Assembly (NCBI RefSeq): GCF_030936135.1 | Contig: NC_082604.1 | Coordinates: 2,983,001 to 3,047,000, forward strand | Length of the DNA: 64,000 nucleotides | Source of the DNA: Gavia stellata | Lineage: Eukaryota > Chordata > Aves > Gaviiformes > Gaviidae | Direction: 5' to 3' | Part shown: piece after piece, positions 53,501 through 64,000 of the stretch | How the letters are laid out: each line of letters begins with the position of its first letter | How positions within the stretch are numbered: the stretch's first letter is position 1 | Notes under the pieces: generated by a model | What the model was told of the DNA's origin: nothing | Database searches by the model: none | What the model saw: only the letters and a program-made list of their open reading frames with translations | Translations under genes and position numbers: made by a program

Positions 53501-56500
53501 TGATCTTGGGCTAAAATCCTAATACAACCTTTGATTGGAAAGGATGGTTCTACTGCATGGGACCAAAGGCTCATTCATCTGTGTGCCTCATCTCTGACGG
53601 TGGCCAGTAACAGACACACAGGGAAGCTGAAAATCAAAGCAAATGCCTCACACTTCTTGTGGCGTATTCCACTAAGAAAAGCAGAAAATTAGAAAAGAGA
53701 TGGAAGTGACTCAAAGGCTAATTTCATAATTATACATCAATAAGTGTGTTTATAAATCTACTCAGTACACATTTGGAGGTACAAGAGGGACTCCACTGTG
53801 AAAACTTTCTACCTGGATGAATAAGTAGGTGAAGTAAAACAGCAAATGATTCCCTTAACAGGAGAAAGCCTAGGTAAATATTTGCATAAGATAAGATGGC
53901 TAAATTGTCAAATTCTAAAATCCGTGAAATCTTTGATCCACTCTTCCAACCCTGTAGGCATACATTCCTCTTCTGAATGTCCTCATCTTCAGCAGTGGGG
54001 TGGGTGACAGGAGGGATGGAAATAATCATACTTAAACCATCAGATCTTCAGGCTTTTAACCAGAATCTCCCCAGATCTGAGATGCTGAGAAGTCCTTCCT
54101 GCAAAGGCCGGTGAACGGGACTGCAATTTGACAGGACCAGTGCCAAGAGCTAGGAGCCGAGAGGTGTGACCAAAGGAAAAAAAGTCACTCCAAGAGAAAA
54201 AGCCCACAAGTGGGACATGTGCAATGCCATGAGAACAGGGTCCCTGACTCAAACTGGAGCTCACCTAATTACAAGCCCTGTTTCGTAAGGGGGTCTGTTT
54301 ACAGTGGGACAGCCACAGTGATTTCAGACCCCGTTCCTGCCTCGCTGCTCTTGTGGCAGCTGCTCAGCCACCACAGCCCGGAGCCTGTAGCTGGAAGATG
54401 AGCCCCCACCGATGAAGGTGTTGCCTTTGGGGTAGGATGAAGCTAGGGTGTACATTTTGGTGACCAAGCTGCTGCTACCCAGGCAATAGGGTTATCACTG
54501 GAACAAGGCTCGGACCCTCTCAGATCAGAAACATCAGAGCTGCCTCTGCTCATAAAACAGCCATCATTAGTGAGCCACGGTGAGAGGTGTAGGTCTGCTT
54601 AAAAATGAAAGCAGAGAGATGGAGATGGCTACAAACTCATAGGTATGCAATACCCTGAGAGAAAGCTACCCATATCATCAAGTGTCTGCCCAAAAGCTAT
54701 TCAAACAAACTCACAGACACTTGTACCACCACCATACAGTCCTCAAATGATAGTGCTACCACCTTCTGTTAGCAAAGTGAGGCTTCTTACCGCAAAACCA
54801 TCTTCCACACAGTTGCCAGTTGTTTTTTTGACTGTGTGCTCTGCAACAGATGATGGGTAGGAGTACATAAGACTATATGATGACTTCCTTTAACCTTGTA
54901 TTGCCTTTAGCAACACTCCAGGAACTAATAAAAAGACACTAAAGGCACTAAAAGACAACAAGACAAAACGCATTATGTCCTCCCTTGTTTAAGCCTGAGG
55001 ACAGTATGGGTTCTTTTTTAAGGAGTTTCTGGGTGGTTTTCCCAGCAAGCCTACTCTTTCCAGATGAGCCCTGCCTTTCAGGCTCCTCACCACGATAGAA
55101 GTCTGCATAGTTTTAGGAGAAGGCATGCCACTACATAGTTAAGAACATGCACTGATGAGGCTGGGGAAGTTGAAAAGACTACCCTCGCAGATTTTTATCT
55201 TCCTGAAGGAAGACAGCCCAGTTCCTCAGACGTAAGGAGAAGCTCTGGAACTCCATCAGGAAAGAAAACACTGCTACATAAGAGACATTAGAGCCCCATC
55301 TCCTTGCTGCTAAAAAGGCAGTTAATGCAACAAGTGAACAACGGTCTCTTGATTTACAGTCGTCGTGGCCAGCTGGCATGAAGCACAGAGGACATGTGAA
55401 GCAGAACATGCACACAGACACCACCCTTGTGTCTGGGGAAGCTGCTAAGTAAGGTCTTCCGCCTTGGGGGAACTCTCTGCCACCTGAAACTACATGGACT
55501 CAGGCCACAGCCTCTCCCTTGGTCAGGGGTCTGTGAGGGCACTTATGTTTATCTCTTTCCAAGCTGCCCATCTGTTTGTACAAAACCTGCAGGAATTCCA
55601 TTATCTTAAAACCTCCATCTCTAACATGTGGTTGAAATCAAACAATGGGTTTTAAAATTGTCAAGGAGAGGATGAACAAACAGGAAGTCTGCCTAAATAC
55701 AGATAGTCAGGAGTAGGGTAATACAACTAGAGAGATGAAAGTCTGTTTATTTGCTGATTTTTTCCTCTAGAAACCATTTGAAGAAACCCTTAGCAGATGC
55801 CCTGTGAGAAAAGCAGATCTATTTGTTCAGGGAAACAGTCACAAAATAATGTTCCTCCTAGAGAACATGTCAAAATGAAGTCTTCCAGTATAATAAACAA
55901 CTGTAATAGAATTTCAAGCAGTGAGAAATACTGCAAAAGAAGTAAAAATAAGTATGTATAATTAGCAGTTACAAGGGAAACTTTTAAAGCCAACTGAGCT
56001 ACAGTCATGTTTCCTCTCCCAGGTTAGGAGCCTGCAAAAGAAACGAGAGACCTGACAATGAAGCCGTATGGAAAGAAAAGTCCCATAATTTATGTTATTC
56101 CCACAAAAAGGCATGCATAAATGGGAAGCCATTGGGGGGAGGAATTAATGAAACCGGAGAAGTGATTAAAAAATGCCGTAAAATTCCCCACGGTCAAGTT
56201 TTGTTCATAGGAAAAAAATCACCTGCACAAATACAGAAACAACTGCTGAGCAGCTGTTTTGTAGATAAGGATTCAGAATAGAGAGGATCACAGACTGAGC
56301 ACAAATTATAAGTATCGAGTTGTCACAAACAAGGCAACTTCTATCCATTGACAGGAACACAAATTCCCGATCTACTCAGTTTTGAAGAAACTTTGTCAAG
56401 AAAGAGAGAAACCATGAGAGAACTATAAGAAAAGACAAACAGTTAATAAGGTGAGCTACGAGGGACAAGTGAGCTAACTCACTGAGGTTGCTCAATCTGA

Positions 56501-59500
56501 ACAGAGTAAAAAGAGAAAGTAAGACTGAGATACAATATATTTCTATTAAATATAGAAACAGTTTCTGCAAAGAAAGAGGAACCCTATCCTTCACATCTGT
56601 GGTGAACAGAAAAAGTAACGGACTCAAACTGCAACAAGAAAAATTTACTTAGGCCATTAGAAGAACTTTTCTAAATGGTAAAAATATAGTGAAGCACCAG
56701 CCTAAGGAAGACATGTTGTCTCCTATATTAGGAGGTAAAGGAAAAAAAAAAAAAAGCATCTCACAAGAATTGTCCAGCAATAGTGATGATGATTTGATGC
56801 AAAGGGCCAAATGATCTTTTGGAACCTTTCAGGCCTCTTCTCCTATGAAGATATCGAAGTACTGAAAGCTTTGCAGCAAGACCAGCAGCTAAAAGAGTAA
56901 TCTGATCTTTTGAAGTACGAGGTCTTGCGGAATTAAATCTTTCCATCCTTGCTACTGTTATACAACCTCTCTGAGAAATATTATTCAGATTTCTACCAAA
57001 AAACCTACAAAAACTGCTGAAAGGCCATTAAGCCAGCAGAATTCAAGCATTTAGAAGTTAGAGACTGCCAGAATAAGGCACTATATTTAGTACTAAGTTT
57101 TCTCTGTAGTACTGTGATAAAGTTCCTTCAAGAACAGTGGATCTGCCCTATGTAAATATTCTCAAGACAAATAAAACCTGCTCAGCATCTTCCTCCCAGA
57201 CTAGCGTCAGTCATGAAGCTATCAGTAGCTTTTGCTTCAGACGTTACAGCTTTTTTTTTTTCCTCTCTCCCAAGAGACGACTTCTGTTCCCCCACTGCTA
57301 AATGCAGACCCTAGAAGAGTCCTCTTGATTTGTTTGAGGTATCACGACACAGAATTACTCACTTCGTGAAGAGTTATGACAACACTTTAAATAGTTACAA
57401 TCATGCTTAATAGATTTTTGGTCCAGAATATTCAGATTGAGAGCATTAAACTTGTCAGCAGTGGTGATTTTGATCCTTGTTTTCAAGCACAATGTTGGAC
57501 AACACACTACGATGTAGAAGGCACCCCAAAGCAAGACACACTCAGGACTTGCTGTATGGCATACCAAGTACTTGCTTTCTGAATTAAGTCATAGAGCTGA
57601 CCTTAAGGGACAACCACAAATTAAATAGCCTTCACCAAAAGGGCACATAAAAGTTAGGCAATGTCCTAATACTCCAACTCAATCAAACCATCAGCTTTGT
57701 ATTGCACAGGATTTGCCCATTCAGGGAAAATAAGCACCATGTTAGTAAATTCAAGTCATGGCTAAGAGAGAAAAGAATGAGAGTCGTGTTCAAAAACATG
57801 TCAGCTGAAGCATTAACCCTGGGACCTCCCAGGACAACTCCTTCACAGGAGTGTTTTATAACCTGTAGTCCTCCATAAGCAGAGTAAAAAAGGTGACTGC
57901 ACTTCCCTTCAAGCAGAGAGATGTGAGCCTGCTTAAGCTCCAATTTCCCCCTTATTAGTAAGGAAAGGTTTACGGAAAGTGCTTGTATACTTTTCACAAA
58001 AGATATAATATACCGGAGGAAAAAACATGACAGACTACACGATGAGAAGCTTGCCTATTTCACTTGCTCTCCCATTACATATTACTATGCGTATAGCACT
58101 CCAGTATAGACTGCCTTGTCTCTTAACTGGAAAAAATAAGATAAATAAGAAGCAGCAATGTTGATGAAGCAACTGATGAATTGTTGTTGATGAAGCAAGG
58201 ACAGGGTAGTTCATGCAACTAATTGCTTTCATTGAGATGAAACCAGGTTCAAATCAAGGAAGAATTTAATTCTTCAGTAAAATACTTCACCTTAATTATC
58301 ACTCATAACGAGAGACAGCTAGAGTCTAAATATATGGATGCTCTGCCCCTATGGCATCCACCACTCCTCATAGAATGGGTAATTATATTAAGAAATGAAT
58401 CCCAAAATGTAGTTCCATCTCACATCTTCCTGCAATCCCACTCAGAGGTGGCTCAGGCACCTCCTAAAACTTACATATCCATAGCTTTCTCTGCATGAAG
58501 TATCTCCTTATGACAATGATGATACAAACTTAAAGAAAATATATAGAACAAAAGCTTTTTCAGTCTCCTTGAGTGAAGCAACTGAATGTTTTCTTGCATT
58601 ATGCATATATCCGTTCACTAACTGAAGAAAACTTTAGATAATTTTACAGTTAAAGAGACAATAATAAGTGATTTTTCAGCTAGCATCTATAAAGAAAGCA
58701 AGAAACAATTTTTTTTAAAAACATTCCTCTAAACTTAATTCCCAAAAGATTACAGAATTTTTATACAATTTGCTCCTTTTCAGTTCTTCACATAGATATA
58801 TGCACATTTGGTAACATATAAGTTTTACCATTTAATTTTTAATAAATAAAATAGGTACAGTTAAACTAAAAAACTGCATATATGACACAGATTCAACAGA
58901 TGATAGATACATTCTTAGGAATAGCAATATCCAAACCACATTAAGTATCATGCTAATATCGAAGGTGATATACATTACAAAAAAAATATCACAAGCTCAC
59001 ACAGATGCATTAGAAGATTAGAGAACATGAGGCAGAAAGAAAGAAACCTCCTGCCGTTTACGTCACACTTCATAAGTGACAACAGACCATAAAGACTCAC
59101 TTTGAGGACAGAGGGGAAGAAGAGCACGCTTGAAGACCAAAAGCCACCTTAAAGCTCCTAAGCCTGTGTCCTAAGTGGTCTCTCTATCGTGTCCAAAGGT
59201 GCTCTTACACGGCTGGCCACTCCTCAGAAAATGAAATTGTAATTAGACAGCAGGACCAACCTGTCTGAGACTGGACTTCTTGCCAGTCAGAGCTCTCTGC
59301 CAAATAGGCAGAGACCTTTGCCTCACAGGGAGCTCCCTGAAGAAAAAAGCCAAGTTTTCTAAGAATATGAACTAGAACGCTTTCAGCAAGGGAAACTCGG
59401 AGAGACCAGGTCAGTCAGACTAGAAGTAGAAGGGTTTACATCCAACTCTCCCTGCCTGCTGTGCCTTGTTTCCAGGCTTCCGTTTAGCCCTCAATGTCCA

Positions 59501-62189
59501 CGTTGCAGCAAACTCTGCCCAGTGCTGTCTGGTCCCTAGGGAAGTTGCCATCGCCTCTGAGGACTGTCTGCTTCTCAGCGTTACCTTAGTCTCCCTACAC
59601 GAGCTGCAGGCTCTTGGCTGCCTACTGCATCTCTCACGCCTTCCTCCCTTGCCCTGCTCAGCCTCCCAAAGCTTCTCTCCCTGAGCTGAACCCGGCTGTT
59701 CCCAGACAGCAGTCACCTCCTCCGTGATGCAGGCTCCGTCTTCTCAAAGACAGGCAGCACAACTGCGAACAGAAGTATAAAACAAACAAATGCTGTCTAC
59801 CACAGAAGTGCCAAGTTACTTTTTAATGAGCCCCCCTTCGCTATAACAAAATGGGCTGCGAGCTTGCTAAAGCAAGTCCCTGATCACGGCTGATGCTTGC
59901 CAAAGGGACATCGGAGGCAGGACACCAGAGATGCACAAGCTCTGCACTACCTATGGCAACAGACATCAGACACAGAATTAGCAACAAGTGAGCCAGCTAA
60001 TCCACGTACCTATGCAGAGCAGTTACCTGCAATAGTAAAGTCTGACACTACTTTAGACATTTGACATTATTTTAGAATGATGAACAGCTGCTTGAAAACA
60101 AACAAGTAGCTAAAAACATATAGTTCTTACATTACTGAACCTATAACCTGCTGAGATTTCAAAATGAACCACGAGACTCTATATTTTCTGGAATTTTGTT
60201 GGTGTCTCTACTCCAGCTACAACAGCCTGGATTCCTATGAGGACATCTGCATTCTCCAGTCAATCACCAGAGTTAAGTACAATGGAAAAATACTTATAAC
60301 AAAAGAAAAATAATACATCAAAGTTATCCCCTCACAAAATCAATAAATCTGAATTAATAGATTCAAATGCTTTCAGAGTTAAAGTAATATGTGAAAAATC
60401 TAAACGCTGTAGGATTAACTTCAACTCAGTCTATGCAAACACTCCTTTGGCACTTGTCCCTTCCTGTTCACTGACATCCGAACTGGATCCCGTTAGGTGT
60501 CTGCAGCTGACCTACTGCAAGCGAGCAAGTTCAGCAGTGAAATGGCTATGGACACAGTATAAACCAAGAAGGTAAACTTAACCTCATGCCTACCACTGAA
60601 AGGAAAGCATACCTAAAATTTAAGGACAACTGCAGGAGTGAGTGCATTACTGTTTCACATCATCTCAAGTTTCTGACTAGTTACTACCATTTAAACGTCA
60701 ACAACTGCTGATACCTGATCATTTTTCCAGATGCACTGAAAGCCCATGTCCTCTTGGCTTACTGCACATGTGCCTCCTCTTCAAGTCAGATAAACCAAGC
60801 TGTTCTCTGAAGTTGCACCGTGGGTAATGTTTAGGACAGTCCAGCACTGAATTCTTCTCTCTAGAAAGAAGAACAAGAAAACTCAGAATCCTATTGAACA
60901 AAAATGTATTTAAATAAATGCTCCTGAGATCATCCCATTAGCACATCCACGTGGCACATTCAAATGCAGCAGAAAACATCCAAAATTCAGTGTGCACTTT
61001 CAAAAAGAAGGTGGGAGTAGAAAGAGACCTCAACACATTTAGCACATCCTTTCTTAGCACAGGCATACGCTCTATAATCCTTTTACAGTACAATTTTAAT
61101 CTAAATTAAGCAAGCAGCTCCAGTAAAAGAGCTCACAGCTTTCCATATTACAAAATTACATCATTCAGGATTGGACAGATTTTAAAATAACGTACTTCAG
61201 GATAATCTGTTAATGACTTTTTACACTTAATTTTATACCTAAACTCCAAGTTATTTGTTTTCCTAATTTTAAGCAAATTTTAGGAGAAGCGTAAGTTATT
61301 ACAGTCCTCCTACATATATACAACTCATAATACCATTACTCCTCCAGAAACACGCAAGCAAAGAGACAACAAATACTGGGACTTCCAATCCTGAGCCTAC
61401 TGTATCTTCTTCCTACCCCACAAAAATGTAAAAGGCTGCAAGACTTAGCCCAGTTCTTCATAAAATTAAAAACAATCAATCCCTTGAAATTACAGAACTG
61501 ACTGATACTAGCCTTTAATGCAAAGACTAAGCTAACTGGTCTTACAAAGAGATTAGCTCTATCTGCAAACATTGTTTTCCTTATATCCTTAATCACTACA
61601 GGCACAACAAGGCTACTGTGACATTGAAGAAGGGATTCAGCAATACCAGCACAACTCTCTTGCCAGAATTAAGAGACTTTAGACAACAAAAGCTAGCCAG
61701 CCTTGCAAAAACATAGGCACCATCTGCTTCATGTTATGTACCACATGCTATTCAGCTGGTCTTAAGACCACTCCCAAAGTTTGGGAAGTTCAGCATATTC
61801 CTAATTTTTTGCAGAAGTAGGAGTAAGCATCACATATTCCCCTCCCACGTCCAAGTCGCATACTTCGATTTAACCCAAGATTAACTTCCAGAATTAAAAA
61901 AAAAATATGTAGGAAACACAATAATGAGATCTATAACAACAATCTTTAGTGAGAAAGAAGATGCCACCAGCACTCTTGTGTAGGAGATAGCGATGACTAT
62001 CAGCAGGAGCTGTTTGTTTTCTAAGGGTCCCTCCCCACAGCAATTCACCCCACACTGTCCACAACCCTTTCTGCTAGCCAGACATTAATACTGTCACACA
62101 TTTAGTTACTGGCAGTCACATATTCTGAAACAGTCACTTTTGGTGGTAACATCAGAAAAACAATCTCCAAAGGACAGTTGTGAACTGGT

Positions 62190-62445
62190 AGAATGAGAGG
62201 AAATGGCCTCAAGTTGCGCCAGGGGAGGTTCAGGCTGGATATTAGGAAAAATTTCTTTACTGAGAGAGTGGTGAAGCATTGGAAGAGGCTGCCCAGGGAG
62301 GGGGTGGAGTCACTATCCCTGGAGGTGTTCAAGGAACATGTGGATGTGGCACTGTGGGACATGGTCTAGTGGGCATGGTGGTGTGGCGTTGATGGTTGGA
62401 CTTGATGATCTTACAGGTCTTTTCCAACCGTAGTGATTCTGTGGT
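62190..62445 (+). repeat. CR1 LINE 3' fragment
   Basis: Near-copy of 39700-39950: GGAAATGGCCTCAAGTTGCG through GGTGTTCAAGGAAC and the tail ending GTGATTCTGTGG. 5'-truncated to about 255 bp, with the last part of the reverse-transcriptase frame intact. Confidence 0.92.
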
Positions 62446-64000
62446 CATTACAATTATACATACAATTTAAGAGAATAACAGTTACACTGTGTTACAGGAA
62501 ACAAACATTAAAATCTTGTATTTGAGAAAAACAGTTCACAAGTATAGAAGCTGAATAATTTCTACTGAATATGCCTTAAAAACTACTGACGCAGGAGTAG
62601 CAAAAACAAGTCCTGCAAAACAAACTCCCAGCGCTGATAACTCAACTCGGCACACGTTTGCTGGTCTTTCACCAACAACACTGTAAGTCTTGTCGCTGCT
62701 GTCATTTCATTTTAGCACTGTATTAGTTCTCTCCTTATCTTCTGTAATATGCCACAAAAACAGGAAAGGTAATTCCACATTCCCAATAAGAAGCAGCTTG
62801 TAAAGTCAAGGTTAGGTTACATTCAGAGGCTATATCTGAGCAAAAGAAAGGAAGAGGATGAAATAGCAATATTCCTGCACAAGAAATTACCAATTTGCAA
62901 CCACGTGTTGCCCTGTACCAGCCCTGTATTAACCATTTACTTACAGAATAATTTCCAGGTCAATCATCTTCCTGGAGGCAGTATGTCGATATTGGCAACA
63001 ACAGACATGCAATGGTAGTAAATCTGTTCATCCATTTACACCCCTCCACCACCAGCAGCAGAAGGTAATTCTACAAGCGCACCGAAGCCTCTTGCTGTGC
63101 TTTCACAGTGAGTTATTTAAGCGAGTGGCAGTGCTCCTCATGGAGGACTTCTCCCATCTTACTCAACAGTTGCAAAGAAAAGTAAAATCGCCAAATCAGC
63201 TAAGTCAGCAGAGCTCTGCTGTACGCTACCTCAGCTGAAACAACTGGTCATCAATACCAGCATTATTCTAGTAGGAGCTGGTGCCCAAGTAGTTTTAGAA
63301 ACGCACCCAGTCAGCAACGCACTGGCACCAGTACGGCGGCCACACGGACATGTCCTGAGACCGAGATGGGGACGCAGCTCAAGCAAGAGCGAGACGTGGC
63401 ATCCAAATTCCTTAGAAGTGCAGACATTTGACCGCTCGAAAGCAGATGAACATGTATATATCTTGTTACAGACCATGTCAAACACCTAGCAAAAAACCTT
63501 CTAGAAATTGGGAACATACCACATAGCTATATAGTTTAATTCTTAATTAGCACCCTGCTGGGAACAATGTTTATTAAGCAGTTAATAACTCCTTCCAACA
63601 GAGGTAAAGAGGAATACTTTAAGATAAAAACCAGAATAAATATACATACATTTTAACAGGTTTATTAGACAAACTTGAGAGTTTATATCTTTTTATATAT
63701 TAAAAATATAAATATTTGCCTTTGTTTACAAGAAAATTATGTGGTGGTTCTATTAAATCAATGAAAAAAGCCCAAAAAAACAGTAATTATGATTTTTACC
63801 ACTGTTTTAAGACAGGAATGGTGCATATAAACACATTATTTTCTTATTATTTATTTTCTTGCTTAAGGTTTATTTTCTTGCTTAAAAAAACAAACATTGT
63901 AAGTAGATACTACAGATGAAACAATAATACAGACTTGAGAGAATCAAAAACACACAAAAAAGGAAAGTGTATTTGATGACATTATAGTTTTAAACACAAT

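Larger units (their letters stand above)
50341..64000. other. AT-rich DNA without recognised genes
   Basis: Upstream flank or more 5' intron of MAP3K13. Apart from the CR1 fragment at 62190-62445 and simple A/T runs I see no exon, RNA gene or known element. A more GC-rich patch lies at about 59420-59750. In human the divergent neighbour beyond MAP3K13 is EHHADH; none of its exons was recognised here. Confidence 0.55.

Noticed and set aside
56376-56627. Leu/Phe/Ser-rich minus-strand frame resembling membrane segments
   Set aside because: Arises from an A/G-rich plus strand; no helix pattern shared with a known family and no exon structure.
50341-64000. Expected EHHADH exons to the right of MAP3K13
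   Set aside because: No frame resembling the enoyl-CoA hydratase or dehydrogenase domains was recognised, so no call is made.

Overview
The window looks like nuclear DNA from a bird. Protein-coding exons are separated by GT-AG introns. Several truncated LINE copies with the 3' tail of avian CR1 are present (minus strand near 3.73-4.01 kb and 39.17-39.30 kb; plus strand near 22.1, 39.45-39.95 and 62.19-62.45 kb). The gene order LIPH - TMEM41A - MAP3K13 matches the amniote block known from human 3q27. The species cannot be fixed from the sequence alone.

Layout. 1-5629 (+): the last four coding exons of a secreted phospholipase of the pancreatic-lipase family, called LIPH from similarity plus synteny; its catalytic half lies left of the window. 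5750-6680: a GC- and CpG-rich promoter region. 6019-8046 (+): complete five-exon TMEM41A (257 aa predicted, VTT/DedA-type ER membrane protein), head-to-tail with LIPH and only 389 nt after its stop codon. 8047 to about 9480: TMEM41A 3' untranslated region. 9525-13440 (-): the 3' region of the next gene, converging on TMEM41A; it contains one unexplained coding-like exon at 12368-12548. 13441-36629 (-): 13 coding exons of MAP3K13 (LZK, 955 aa predicted), which join in frame with no stop. The first of them begins at 36720 with an untranslated leader. 36721-64000: no recognisable protein-coding exon. This stretch probably holds the long 5' intron or introns and the upstream flank of MAP3K13. It includes a CpG-rich segment near 50.0-50.3 kb with a perfect CRE palindrome, a CCAAT box and a good minus-strand splice donor at 49849, which together make a candidate MAP3K13 promoter and first exon.

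The three genes are not a pathway. LIPH makes lysophosphatidic acid outside the cell, TMEM41A belongs to the family of ER lipid scramblases, and MAP3K13 is a JNK-pathway kinase. What links them is compact, conserved packing: LIPH and TMEM41A abut head-to-tail, and TMEM41A and MAP3K13 converge with candidate poly(A) signals 83 nt apart.

No bacterial-type system, CRISPR array, tRNA or rRNA was seen. The items most worth a second look are the orphan exon at 12368-12548, the CRE-bearing CpG segment at 50 kb, the KKXX terminus of TMEM41A and a short dispersed repeat in MAP3K13 introns whose two copies differ only at CpG sites.
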